Notes: generated by a model from the letters alone, not told the origin. A stretch of 64,000 bases of DNA from Lysinibacillus sp. KCTC 33748 (GCF_002237755.1 NZ_MWSJ01000019.1:1-64000), one strand, 5' to 3'; positions 18,770 to 29,286 are shown, counted from the stretch's first letter. Numbers and translations: made by a program.

Positions 18770-19168
18770 ATGGCTCAAGTTGTAGAAAGTTTGGAAACAG
18801 AAGGTTCGGAACAAGAGCAATTTAGTTATGTCGTACATGGAGCAATCATTTCATGTGAACATGGTAGCCATCTCAATTATTTAAATTTGCCGCAAGACCA
18901 TGGCGTTTATATTAAAGAAAAAGCCGTCATGAATGTAGGGGATCGAAACCCTGACAACATCCCAACCTTTGGTGTTTGTTTACAGTTGCAAAAACCATGT
19001 ACGCCAACATGTTCCATTGATTGGATGGAAGGAATGGAAAATGTCAATATCGAGGGGAAGCAAGCGTTATTAAGCCGCTGCCATACCCAATGCTCAGCAG
19101 GTGGAGGCAAAATCGAAATTATTCATGACGGACAAGAGGAAGTAGAAATACCGAAACAAGGTTTTTAA
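18770..19168 (+). CDS. DUF4280 PAAR-like spike-tip protein
   Basis: 132 residues. Seen: HGAIISCEHGSHLNYLNLP, a VMNVGDRNPDNI segment, FGVCLQLQKPCTPTC and LLSRCHTQCSAGGGKIEI. The conserved cysteines and the 'C.H.S....L' opening are typical of DUF4280, a PAAR-like family. PAAR proteins cap the VgrG trimer, often around a metal ion, and sharpen the spike. Position immediately before the VgrG-Rhs effector fits loading of that effector. Confidence 0.85.
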   Translation: MAQVVESLETEGSEQEQFSYVVHGAIISCEHGSHLNYLNLPQDHGVYIKEKAVMNVGDRNPDNIPTFGVCLQLQKPCTPTCSIDWMEGMENVNIEGKQALLSRCHTQCSAGGGKIEIIHDGQEEVEIPKQGF

Positions 19169-19198
19169 AAGACGAGGTTGATTGAAAGGAGGTAAGTA

Positions 19199-22100
19199 AT
19201 GAAATCGCTAGAAGAAAAGGAAGTACACATGGTTAGTACGTATGAGGATCTTGTGCTCGAATGGCCTTATCCACTTATTCATTTAGATAAACTAACTATC
19301 AAACATAAGGGCAATGACCATGCGAGGCTGTACTTTACGGGAATGATCGCTGAAGAGCAAGCGCAAAAGTATATTCAGCGGGTCAATCATACAGATGAAG
19401 TGGTTGTGAAATTTGGAAAAGAAAGTGCCATATTGTTCTCAGGAAGAATTGAAAATGCAGAGTTGCAGGCATCACAAGGAGTGCACTATGTCTCCGTTGA
19501 GGCTGTATCATTTACTGCAGATATGGATATTGCGAAGCGCTCACGTTCTTTTCAAGATGCGAATATGACGTATGTGCAATTAATAAATCACATCGTGAAA
19601 GCCTATCCTAACGGGGATTACATCGACCAAGCTTCTAATGGTCAAGCCATTGGTAGTATCGCGATTCAATACTTAGAAACAGATTGGGAATTTATTAAAA
19701 GAATGGCCTCTCATTTGCACGCAGTTGTTTTTCCAGATTTAAAAGGAAAAGGTGCTCGATTTTGGCTTGGTACACCTCAAAGTAGGAAAAGTATAACGAT
19801 CGACCATCTGCCATCTATATTACGTATGGACGTCGATGCGTATCGGTTGATTACTGAAAACGATGGTACGGATGTGAGTGAAGCCGATTATACTTTTTGT
19901 GAGTTTGAAAGCACGGAGCCCCATGAGTTGGGCACGTTGGTGCAATTCAAGGGAAGTTCCTATGTTGTAACGGTTAGGGAAACCCATCTTGATGGGGGTG
20001 TGCTGAAGTTTCAATATACTGCCCAACCAGAGAAAAGTATTCGTCAACGATTAGCACGCAATTTAGACCTCATTGGCGCAGCATTTACAGGAAAGATCAT
20101 TGATGTTACACAAAACACCGTTAAAATTCATTTAGATATAGATAAAAGCCAGGACCAAGCAAAAGCACATTGGTTTGCCTATTCAGCAGATGCCAATGGT
20201 GTTATGTATTTAATGCCTCAAAAAGGTGCACGTGCTCAATTGCATTTTCCAAGTGCAGTTGAAGAAGAAGCCATCGTTATCAGCTCGGTGCGTGTGAATC
20301 CAGCCACACCAGAGGGCGGGCAAAAGCAGACGAAGAAAATGGCGGACACTACCGTTAAATCATTGGCGACCAATGTCGGGAAAGATGTGACATTAGGTGT
20401 TGGTGATATTACTTTTAGTGCAGTAGATGGCGTATTGGACTTAAAGATGGATGATGGAGACGGCGTAACATTTCAAAGTAACAGCACCATCATTCTTGCG
20501 GCGGATGAAACTCTCGAAATTAGTGGAATGAAAGAGCTAGCCGTAGAGGCGGAAGAATGGATTGCTATATCAGCGAAGGAACAAAGTCATGTGATTATGG
20601 CCGCTGACACACAATTAATTAGTACGCTTATTGAACAAGAAGGAATAGAGAAGAAGAGTCAACCACCGAAGTTAAATGAAGAAGCCATCGAAGCAATGAG
20701 TAAAGTTGACTTAATTTTCCCGCAAAAGGCAGAAGAGAAAAAAGAGAAAAAAGGCTGGTTTAGTAGTTTAGTAGATGGCGTAAGTGCAGCATTGGATGTT
20801 GCTGGATTTATTCCTGTCATAGGTACATTTGCAGATATTGCGAATGCAGGAATTAGCTTGGCAAGAGGGAATTACATGGATGCAGCCATGAACATTGTAG
20901 GTGCAGTCCCAGTAGTTGGTGATGCCGCGAAAGCAGCTTACAAGGTCAAAAAAGGGGCAAAACTCTTAGATAAAGCTGCTGATGCTGCAAAAGGTGCTGA
21001 TAAGGCAATAGATGCTTCAAAAGCTTTAGCAAAAGGGATGAAGGCAGCTTATCCGAAAGTATCTAAAACGTTAGATGCAGTAAAGGGACTAGCGGAACTA
21101 GCTAACAAAGCATCTAAGGCTGTGAAGACGGCTGCAGATAAAGTCATTTCTTCGATGGATGAATTGCTCGGTGTGTCGAAGGCAATAGATGGTATGAAGG
21201 ATATAGCTACAAAAGGGTTAACGAAATTTAATCGTAAAGTATTAATGGATAGTAAATTTAAATGTACACAAGGATTAAGTGAAAAATTTTGTCAATGGGG
21301 TTTTGAACCCGTTGATTTAATCACAGGACGTATGGTTTATGAAGATGTCGATTTTGAACTCCCTGGACCTATCCCCCTTTCATGGGAGCGTGCTTGGTAC
21401 AGTGATAGTAGTCGGGTTGGCTTGTCAGGTCATGGTATGCACTTTACATACGATCTAGCCTTAGAGATATTTGAAGAAGATGACCTGATTGGGATTGTTG
21501 TGACGGATGGTCGTGCAGTTGGGTTTCCAATTTTACCAATAAACTTGCCGTATTTTAACAAACGAGAAAGAATGACTTTAACAAATACAGGCGAGGAGTA
21601 TCATTTGTTTGAGCATGATACACGATTGATTTATGTATTTGAACAAACAACAGAAACAAAATACCGATTAAAAGAAGTGAAAAATGAACAAGAGCATCAT
21701 ATTCAATTTGCCTATAATCTTAAAGGGTTCCTATCTCAAGTAACAGACAGTGTTGGTAGAGTGCTAGAAGTTACGACGAATGAGGTAGGTAGAATGACAG
21801 AAGTCGCCTTATGTAACCAGATGAGTCGTGAAGTCTTAGTTCGCTATGATTACAATGATGGTCAAGATTTAATCGAAATACAAGATGCGTTAGGGCAGAA
21901 TACGCATATAAAATATGTTAATCACTTAATGATGCAAAAAACGGATCGCAATAAAAATAGCTTCTTCTGGCGCTATGATGGGCCAACTACAGGTGCACGA
22001 GTCATCAAAACGTGGGGAGATGGCAATGTCCTTGCAGGAGAGCTTTCCTATCACGAGGGCTATAATGAAATTACGAATAGCTTAGGCGATAAAAGTTATT

Positions 22101-24685
22101 ATTATTATAACGAAGATAACCTATGTACGAAAATTGTTCACCCAGATGGTAGTGAAGTCAGCTATCAATATAATGTGGACTTTGAGTTACTGCAAGAAGT
22201 AGATGAAGATGGTCGTGTGGAGACATATAGCTATGATGAGTGGGCAAATCCAGTGACGATTACTCTTGCAGATGGCAGTACCTTATCGGCACTATACGAT
22301 GAAAAAGATAGAATGATTCAGGCAATTAACGCAGAGGGTGGCAGTCGTCAGTGGATTTATAATGAAAATGGGACATTGCAGGCAAATGTTTTAGAAGATG
22401 GTACGAAAACGGAATTTTTCTATAATAATAAATATTTAATTAAATCGGTGACAAATGCCCAAGGTCATATGGTAAGCTTAGCTTATGATGCTGATCTGAA
22501 CCTGAGTCAAGTAACATTGCCAGACGGGACAAGTTCGACATGGGCGTATGACCGTCGTGGTAACTGCACAACAACGACAAATCCACTAGGGGTCACAGAA
22601 AAATTCCGTTATGATAAATTGAATCGTCTTGTACGGGCAAACTTATCAGATGGTAACGACGTACAATTGAAGTACAATGCCTATGATGATATCGTATTTG
22701 CGAAAGATATTCATACACAAGTAGCCTTTGATTATACTATTCTTGGAAGCTTAATATCCCGAGAACAAGGTGGAAAGAAAGTCAAATTCACCTATGATAC
22801 AGAGGAGAAGTTAATCGCTGTCATTAATGAAAAAGGCGAAGCGTATCAGTTTGAACGTGATACGAAAGGGAATATCATCAAGGAAATTGGCTTTGATGAG
22901 ATGGAAAGAACGTATGAGCGAAGTCTGGCAGGATTAGTTCAGAAGATTCAACGTCCGGGTGACCGTTGGACAGCGTATCAACATGACAATTTAGGGAATG
23001 TCATTCGGGCAGATTATTATGATGATACCTGGGAAACGTTTGGCTATGACAAAAATGGTTCGTTAATTGAGACTGAAAACGAGCATGTGAATGTAAAGCT
23101 GGAGCTAGACCCAGCTGGACAAGTCATCAAGGAGTGGCAAAATGACCATTGGATTGCGAGTACCTATGATGAATTAGGCAATCGTTCACAGATTACAAGT
23201 AGCTTAGGTGCAAAAATCGATGTCGCTCGTAATGAAATGGGGAATGTGTCGCAAATCACAGCTTCTCGCTCAGAGCAATCACTTTGGACAGTGTCAATGC
23301 AGTACAATGAACTTGGCCAAGAGATTGAGAGAATCTTACCAGGAGATGTCATCAGTAAATGGCAGTATGATGTAACAGGTAGACCAACACATCATCGAAT
23401 AAGTAGTCAAAACCGCGATACACGAAGACGCGTGTATAATTGGGATGTCAATCATCAATTACGAAGCATGGTAAACGAGTTAACAGGTGTAAAAGTTACC
23501 TATGGTTACGATGAATTTAGTAACCTCATCTGGTCCAATCAAGGCGGTCAATTTGATTTCTTATACCGCAGTGTCGATGATGTCGGGAATTTGTATGAAA
23601 CGAAAGAAAAGACCGATCGTGTTTATGGTGCTGGAAGCAGATTGCTTGAAACGAGAGAGGCAACTTTCACTTATGATGATGAAGGTAATCTGATTCAGAA
23701 GGTTGAGAAGAATGGTGATACGTGGAAGTACGAGTACTATGGTAATGGCATGATGTCGAAGGTCATTAGACCAGACAAAACAGAAGTTACTTTCAAGTAT
23801 GACTCGCTAGGTAGACGGATAGAGAAGTGTTCTGACGAGAAAACTATGAGATTCGTATGGGATGGGAATACTATCCTACATGAGTATTTCTCGGAGGAAG
23901 ATTCAGGCGAATTTGAAAACCTAGAGGAGTGTTCTTTACAGAGTAAATCTGAAATACCAGACAATTTAGTTACATGGGTGTTTAATGATGAGTTCATACC
24001 TTCAGCTAAAATCACGAGTGAAGGTAATTACAGTATCATTAGTGATTATCTTGGAACGCCTGTAGAAGCCTATGATGAAGAAGGTAATAAAGTTTGGTCA
24101 GCTGAGCTTGATATTTATGGACGAGTGATGGATTTCACTGGTGAGCAGGATTTCATTCCGTTCCGTTATCAAGGGCAGTATGAAGATGTTCAAACAGGAT
24201 TGTATTATAATAGATTTAGGTACTACGACCCGGAACAAGGGAATTACACTCAAATAGACCCTATTGGACTTTCGGGTGGAAATCCTACGTTGTATGGTTA
24301 TGTAAGTGATCCATTATGTGAAGTTGATGTGTTTGGTCTATTAAGACGCCCATATATAAGAAAATCTACTAGAGAAGAAATTGAAAGTAAAGCAAAAATA
24401 AAAGATGGTCGTTTTTTAGATAGTAATGAGGGTACGCCAATATCTGGTGGAAAACGACGGAAATATAGTATCGCAGATGGATTGTATGATATTGGTCATA
24501 AACCAGGTCATGAGCACTGGCGTGAGGTTGCGAAAGCTGAAGCTGAAGGTTTAACTCAGAAAGAATTTAATGATAGAATGAATAATCCTAATTTATACCA
24601 TATCGAGGACCCTGTCTTGAATCAATCTCACAAGAACGAAGATAAATCAGGGAAACCGTGTAGGAAAGGAAAGAAAAGAAAATGA
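19199..24685 (+). CDS. VgrG-Rhs fusion effector with GH-E-type nuclease tip
   Basis: 1828 residues, start behind AAAGGAGG. Order: gp27-like VgrG region 1-270 (YLETDWEFIKRMASHL); gp5 OB fold about 285-365; beta-helix 381-500; a hydrophobic glycine/alanine segment about 529-577 (FIPVIGTFADIANAG); the Rhs opening at about 703 (EPVDLITGRMVYEDVDFELP); many YD repeats; the Rhs closing region (GLYYNRFRYYDPEQGNYTQ); and a hinge DPLCEVDVFGL near 1705-1715. The variable tip, 1716-1828, holds GHKPGHEHW near 1766, matching the GH-E/HNH nuclease toxin class. It is a self-contained spike carrying a DNase-like payload in an Rhs cocoon. The immunity gene overlaps its stop. Confidence 0.85.
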   Translation: MKSLEEKEVHMVSTYEDLVLEWPYPLIHLDKLTIKHKGNDHARLYFTGMIAEEQAQKYIQRVNHTDEVVVKFGKESAILFSGRIENAELQASQGVHYVSVEAVSFTADMDIAKRSRSFQDANMTYVQLINHIVKAYPNGDYIDQASNGQAIGSIAIQYLETDWEFIKRMASHLHAVVFPDLKGKGARFWLGTPQSRKSITIDHLPSILRMDVDAYRLITENDGTDVSEADYTFCEFESTEPHELGTLVQFKGSSYVVTVRETHLDGGVLKFQYTAQPEKSIRQRLARNLDLIGAAFTGKIIDVTQNTVKIHLDIDKSQDQAKAHWFAYSADANGVMYLMPQKGARAQLHFPSAVEEEAIVISSVRVNPATPEGGQKQTKKMADTTVKSLATNVGKDVTLGVGDITFSAVDGVLDLKMDDGDGVTFQSNSTIILAADETLEISGMKELAVEAEEWIAISAKEQSHVIMAADTQLISTLIEQEGIEKKSQPPKLNEEAIEAMSKVDLIFPQKAEEKKEKKGWFSSLVDGVSAALDVAGFIPVIGTFADIANAGISLARGNYMDAAMNIVGAVPVVGDAAKAAYKVKKGAKLLDKAADAAKGADKAIDASKALAKGMKAAYPKVSKTLDAVKGLAELANKASKAVKTAADKVISSMDELLGVSKAIDGMKDIATKGLTKFNRKVLMDSKFKCTQGLSEKFCQWGFEPVDLITGRMVYEDVDFELPGPIPLSWERAWYSDSSRVGLSGHGMHFTYDLALEIFEEDDLIGIVVTDGRAVGFPILPINLPYFNKRERMTLTNTGEEYHLFEHDTRLIYVFEQTTETKYRLKEVKNEQEHHIQFAYNLKGFLSQVTDSVGRVLEVTTNEVGRMTEVALCNQMSREVLVRYDYNDGQDLIEIQDALGQNTHIKYVNHLMMQKTDRNKNSFFWRYDGPTTGARVIKTWGDGNVLAGELSYHEGYNEITNSLGDKSYYYYNEDNLCTKIVHPDGSEVSYQYNVDFELLQEVDEDGRVETYSYDEWANPVTITLADGSTLSALYDEKDRMIQAINAEGGSRQWIYNENGTLQANVLEDGTKTEFFYNNKYLIKSVTNAQGHMVSLAYDADLNLSQVTLPDGTSSTWAYDRRGNCTTTTNPLGVTEKFRYDKLNRLVRANLSDGNDVQLKYNAYDDIVFAKDIHTQVAFDYTILGSLISREQGGKKVKFTYDTEEKLIAVINEKGEAYQFERDTKGNIIKEIGFDEMERTYERSLAGLVQKIQRPGDRWTAYQHDNLGNVIRADYYDDTWETFGYDKNGSLIETENEHVNVKLELDPAGQVIKEWQNDHWIASTYDELGNRSQITSSLGAKIDVARNEMGNVSQITASRSEQSLWTVSMQYNELGQEIERILPGDVISKWQYDVTGRPTHHRISSQNRDTRRRVYNWDVNHQLRSMVNELTGVKVTYGYDEFSNLIWSNQGGQFDFLYRSVDDVGNLYETKEKTDRVYGAGSRLLETREATFTYDDEGNLIQKVEKNGDTWKYEYYGNGMMSKVIRPDKTEVTFKYDSLGRRIEKCSDEKTMRFVWDGNTILHEYFSEEDSGEFENLEECSLQSKSEIPDNLVTWVFNDEFIPSAKITSEGNYSIISDYLGTPVEAYDEEGNKVWSAELDIYGRVMDFTGEQDFIPFRYQGQYEDVQTGLYYNRFRYYDPEQGNYTQIDPIGLSGGNPTLYGYVSDPLCEVDVFGLLRRPYIRKSTREEIESKAKIKDGRFLDSNEGTPISGGKRRKYSIADGLYDIGHKPGHEHWREVAKAEAEGLTQKEFNDRMNNPNLYHIEDPVLNQSHKNEDKSGKPCRKGKKRK

Positions 24686-25122
24686 ATAAATTCGATGATA
24701 CACAGTTGTATACATTACTAAATGAATCTAATTACGGTAAAATTAATGCGTTTTTACAAAAATACGGTTTGGATAGTGTTGATAGGGACGGGCGTACGTT
24801 TTTGATGTCCGCGATTGTCGAAGGGAAGGAAGATATTGTGAATTACCTTGTGGATATTGGATGTAATGTTAATAATAAAGATAAATCGGGATTAACCGCA
24901 CTGCATTTTGCAGCAATCTATGACAAATATAATATTGTTAAGGTTTTAATAACTCATGGTGCTGAAATTGATTCAGTAGACAACATAGGTAATACTCCTT
25001 TATGGAGAGCAATAATGGAAAATAACAACGAAACATCAACAATAAGGTATCTATTAGAGAATGGGGCAGATCCTAATAAGGAAAATAATCGTGGGGTAGC
25101 ACCAAAAGATTTACAAGAATAG
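24682..25122 (+). CDS. Ankyrin-repeat immunity protein
   Basis: 146 residues of ankyrin repeats: DGRTFLMSAIVEGKEDIVNY, SGLTALHFAAIYDKYNIVKV, IGNTPLWRAIMENNNETS, ending GADPNKENNRGVAPKD. The ATG overlaps the last bases of the Rhs toxin gene (ATGA), so the two are translationally coupled as toxin and antidote. Ankyrin proteins are recurrent immunity partners of GH-E and related nuclease toxins. Cytosolic, no signal peptide. Confidence 0.85.
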   Translation: MNKFDDTQLYTLLNESNYGKINAFLQKYGLDSVDRDGRTFLMSAIVEGKEDIVNYLVDIGCNVNNKDKSGLTALHFAAIYDKYNIVKVLITHGAEIDSVDNIGNTPLWRAIMENNNETSTIRYLLENGADPNKENNRGVAPKDLQE

Positions 25123-25182
25123 TGCGTTCTACAACCGATTCTATATTATTTGCTTGGAACAATGTATTTTAATAAGTTTTAA

Positions 25183-25232
25183 AACATATGTAAAGAAGAC
25201 TTATAAGTACCTTCTTTACATATGTTTTTTAT
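25183..25232 (+). terminator. Terminator after the toxin-immunity pair
   Basis: ACATATGTAAAGAAG/CTTCTTTACATATGT inverted repeat followed by a T-run. Very similar hairpins recur at about 28554-28600 (one arm eroded) and 29092-29136, marking the ends of former Rhs-immunity modules. Confidence 0.8.
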
Positions 25233-25388
25233 ATTAGGAAATGGAAATGGTTTTTCGTATTGACACGAGAAGCAAAAACCTAAAGTAGACCTTGATAGTT
25301 TAAAAAGATAATAACTGTTTTATGGTTAAGTTGCATTTTAAAAAGCATGATTTAAAAAACAAATACATATGTTCAATTGAAAAAGTTA

Positions 25389-25475
25389 AATCTATCAGAT
25401 GGTAACAAAGTGCAATTAAATTACAATGCCTATGATGATGTCATTTTCGCGAAAGATAACCATACGCAAGTAGCC
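25389..25475 (+). pseudogene. Rhs YD-repeat fragment at a recombination junction
   Basis: Encodes NLSDGNKVQLNYNAYDDVIF and further YD-core residues matching about residue 1155 onward of the intact Rhs. Near 25472 it jumps, in another frame, to the VgrG beta-helix start of the second copy (the 'PEGGQKQTKKMADTT' region). It is the stub of a further Rhs gene whose remainder was deleted, perhaps through an AGCC microhomology. Confidence 0.75.
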
Positions 25476-28390
25476 AGCCACACCGGAAGGCGGGCAAAAG
25501 CAGACGAAGAAAATGGCGGACACTACCGTTAAATCATTGGCGACCAATGTAGGCAAAGATGTGACATTAGGTGCTGGAGATATTACCTTTAGTGCAGTAG
25601 ATGGTGTCTTGGACTTAAAGATGGATGATGGAGATGGCGTAACATTTCAAAGTAACAGTACCATCATGCTTGCGGCCGATGAAACACTCGAAATTAGTGG
25701 AATGAAAGAGCTAGCCGTAGAAGCGGAAGAATGGATTGCGATATCAGCGAAGGAACAAAGTCATGTGATTATGGCCGCTGACACACAATTAATTAGTACG
25801 CTCATTGATCAAGAAGGTATAGAGAAGCAAAGCCAACCACAGAAATTAAATGAAGAAGCCATCGAAGCTACGACGAAAGTTGATTTAATCTTCCCGCAAA
25901 AGGCAGAAGAGAAGAAAGAAAAGAAAGGCTGGTTTAGTAGTTTAGTAGATGGCGTAAGTGCTGCACTGGATGTTGCTGGATTTATTCCTGTCATCGGTAC
26001 ATTTGTAGATATTGCGAACGCTGGAATTAGCTTGGCAAGAGGGAATTACATGGATGCAGCCATGAACTTAGTAGGTGCAGTCCCAGTAGTTGGTGATGCC
26101 GCGAAAGCAGCTTACAAGGTCAAAAAAGGGGCAAAACTCTTAGATAAAGCTGCTGATGCTGCAAAAGGTGCTGATAAGGCAATAGATGCTTCAAAAGCTT
26201 TAGCAAAAGGGATGAAGGAGCTTATCCGAAAGTATCTAAAACGTTAGATGCAGTAAAGGGACTAGCGGAACTAGCTAACAAAGCATCTAAGGCTGTGAAG
26301 ACGGCTGCAGATAAAGTCATTTCTTCGATGGATGAATTGCTCGGTGTGTCGAAGGTATTAGACGGTATGAAGGATATGGCCAAGGACGCGCTAAAGAAAT
26401 TTAATCGTAAAGGATCAAAGAAGCAAAAGTGTACAAATGGGCAGAATAAAAAAAATACCAATACATGTTCAGATCCTGTGGATACAATTACCGGGCGTAT
26501 GATTTATGAAGGTATCGACTTTGAACTACCTGGACCCATCCCCCTTTCATGGGAACGCGCATGGTACAGTGATAGTAGCCGCATTGGCTTGTCAGGTCAT
26601 GGTATGCACTTTACATACAATCTAGCCTTAGAAATTTCTGAAGAAGAAGACCTGATTGGGATAGTTGTGACGGATGGTCGCGCAATAGGGTTTCCAATTT
26701 TACCAATAAACTTACCTTATTTTAACAAACAAGAAAGAATGACCTTAACAAATACAGGTGAGGAGTATCACCTATTTGAGCATGATACACGATTGATATA
26801 TGTATTTGAACAAATAACAGAAACAACTTACCGATTAAAAGAAGTAAGAAATGAGCAAGCGCATCATATTCAATTTACTTATAACCTTAAAGGTTTCCTA
26901 TCCCAAGTAACCGACAGTGTTGGAAGAGTGCTCGAAGTTACTACTAATGAGGCAGGCAGAATGACAGAAGTCGCCTTACGTAACCAGATGAGTCGTGAAG
27001 TCTTAGTTCGTTATGTTTACAATGATGTGCAAGATTTAATCGAAATCCAAGATGCATTAGGGCAAAGTACGCATTTAAAATATGTTAATCACTTAATGAT
27101 GCAAAAAACAGATCGCAATAAAAATAGCTTCTTCTGGCGCTATGATGGCCCAACTACAGGTGCACGAGTAGTCAAAACATGGGGAGATGGCAATGTCCTT
27201 GCTTATGAGCTTTCTTATCACGAGGGCTATAACGAAATTACGAATAGCTTAGGCCATAAGAGTTATTACAATTTTAACGAAGATAACCTCTGTACGAAAA
27301 TTGTTCATCCAGACGGTAGCGAAGAAAGCTATCAATATAATGGGGACTTTGAATTACTGCAAGAAGTAGATGAAGATGGTCGTGTGACGGCTTATAGCTA
27401 TGATGAGTGGGCAAATCCAGTGACGATTACTCTTGCAGATGGTAGTACTTTATCCTCTAAGTACGATGAGAAGGATAGGCTGATTCAGGCAGTTAACGCA
27501 GAGGGTGGAAGTCGTCAGTGGATCTATAATGAAGACAGTACGTTACAGGCAAATATTTTAGAAGATGGCACAAAGACTGATTTTTCCTATAATGAGCAAT
27601 TTTTAATTGAAACGGTGACAAATTCACAAGGCCATGTGGTAAGCTTAGCTTATGATGCTGATCTGAACCTGAGTCAAGTAACATTGCCAGATGGGACGAG
27701 TTCGACATGGGCATATGACCGTCGTGGGAATTGCACAACAACGACAAATCCGCTAGGGGCCACAGAGAAATTCCGTTATGATAACTTGAATCGTCTAGTA
27801 AGGGCAAATCTTTCAGATGGTAACGATGTTCAATTAAAGTACAATGCCTATGATGATGTCGTGTTTGCGAAAGATAACCATACGCAGGTAGCCTTTGATT
27901 ACACCATACTTGGTAGCTTGGTATCTCGAGAACAAGGTGGAAAGAAAGTCAAATTCACCTATGATACAGAGGAGCAGTTAACCGCTGTCATCAATGAAAA
28001 AGGCGAAGCGTATCAGTTTGAACGAGATACGAAAGGGAATATCATCAAAGAAATCGGCTTTGATGAGATAGAAAAAATGTATGAGCGAAGTCTGGCAGGG
28101 GTGGTTCAGAGAATTCAACGACCAGGTGATCGTTGGACAGCGTATCAACATGACAATTTAGGAAATGTCATTCGTGCTGATTATTATGATGACACTTGGG
28201 AAACGTTTGGCTATGATAAAAATGGTTCGTTAATTGAGACCGAAAATGAGCATGTGAAAGTAAAACTGGAGAGAGACCCATCTGGACAAGTAATCAAGGA
28301 ATGGCAGAATGACTATTGGATTGCGAGTATCTATGATGAATTAGGTAACCGTTCACAGATTACAAGTAGCTTAGGTGCAAAAATCGATGA
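25476..28390 (+). pseudogene. Second VgrG-Rhs gene copy, broken
   Basis: Near-duplicate of residues about 375-1345 of the intact effector: beta-helix (MADTTVKSLATNVGKD), hydrophobic segment, Rhs opening (DPVDTITGRMIYEGIDFELP) and YD repeats. Defects: the VgrG N-terminus is absent; one base is missing at about 26218 relative to the first copy (AAGGCAGC becomes AAGGAGC), which frameshifts after GMKE; and the gene stops abruptly near 28390, where inverted Rhs sequence begins. The two open stretches are 25513-26247 and 26295-28445. No complete toxin tip remains. It may serve as a recombination donor for the intact gene. Confidence 0.85.
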
Positions 28391-28520
28391 AATCTTTTTC
28401 ACCTTTAAATTCTGTAATTTCACCATAAATATCAAGCTCAGCTGACCAAACCTTATTTCCTTTTTCATTATAGGCTACAACAGGCGTTCCAAGATAATCA
28501 CTAAATATGATGCTCTTGTT
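28388..28520 (-). pseudogene. Inverted Rhs core-closing fragment
   Basis: Read on the minus strand it encodes SDYLGTPVVAYNEKGNKVW and ELDIYGEITEFKGEKDF, matching the region before the Rhs tip hinge (residues about 1618-1655 of the intact effector). It abuts the plus-strand second copy head-on, so an inversion or insertion has occurred. Confidence 0.75.
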
Positions 28521-28620
28521 CATTTTTTACTTAATTTTAGCTGAAGGTATGAACCATGTAAAGGGGAGGTCATAAGCTCTTTCTTTACATATGTTTTTTA
28601 TTTAAAAATTTACTATCTTC

Positions 28621-28806
28621 ATCTAAGGGCCATGAGCCGTACTACAACGTGCTTTCACAAACAGATTACTGGTGGACAAACGTTAAAAATGCAAATTTAT
28701 ATATTACACGTGATGACGTTGCACGATTTATTTTATATGCGACGACAAACAATACCCAAAGCGGTGATGCTGCCTTTCTTCTGCTAAAAGATTTAAAAAT
28801 TAAATT
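28621..28806 (+). pseudogene. Orphan fragment inside the Rhs debris
   Basis: An open stretch encodes GHEPYYNVLSQTDYWWTNVK and then YITRDDVARFILYATTNNTQ before running into inverted Rhs sequence. It has no good start signal. It is probably the end of a lost toxin tip or immunity protein; I do not recognise the family. Confidence 0.4.
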
Positions 28807-28985
28807 CCCGACATCATCGACACTACGGTGTAAGAAGTCAAGTTGACCGCCTTGATTGGACCAGACGAGGTTACTGAATTCATCGTAACCATAGGTAACT
28901 TTTACACCTGTTAACTCGTTTACCATGCTTCGTAATCGATGATTAACATCCCAATTATACACTCGTCTTCGTGTATCGCGCCTTT
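28807..28985 (-). pseudogene. Inverted Rhs YD-repeat fragment
   Basis: The minus strand encodes MYNWDVNHRLRSMVNELTGV, GYDEFSNLVWSNQGGQLDFL and RSVDDVGN, closely matching the intact Rhs residues about 1415-1465. It is bounded by unrelated sequence and is a pure relic. Confidence 0.8.
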
Positions 28986-29091
28986 AACTAATTTTTCGAT
29001 GGTGTATTGATCTACCTGTCGCATCGTACTGCTCTTGTATCAAGAAAACAATACATCAATACACGAAAAAACAATTCCAATCTAACAAAAA

Positions 29092-29136
29092 AACATATGT
29101 AAAGAAAGAACATACTGATGTCTTCTTTACATATGC
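29092..29136. terminator. Module-end hairpin repeat
   Basis: AACATATGTAAAGAA...TTCTTTACATATGC inverted repeat, a relative of the terminator at 25183-25232. It lies downstream of the minus-strand immunity-like gene and could end its transcript. Confidence 0.6.
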
Positions 29137-29286
29137 TTCGGTATATAACAATCATTTATATCAAGTGATAAATAATAACAGGATGTAGTAAACTTATTAC
29201 TTTGCGGTATCCCAAATATCAAATTCTTTTTTAGTCATCGCTGGTTGTAATACCAATTATATTCGCTTTGACAGGGAGATTATATC

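Noticed and set aside
2075..19168. Prophage tail module (R-type pyocin-like or phage remnant)
   Set aside because: There is no tape measure, tail fibre, holin/lysin, head, terminase or integrase gene, while kinase, FHA, phosphatase and Hsp70 genes are interleaved.
25513..26247. Independent 244-residue gene
   Set aside because: It is the beta-helix and hydrophobic part of the second VgrG-Rhs copy, ended by a one-base frameshift; its ATG is internal in the intact gene.
27493..27807. 104-codon minus-strand frame in the Rhs copy
   Set aside because: Antisense shadow of YD repeats, without start signals.
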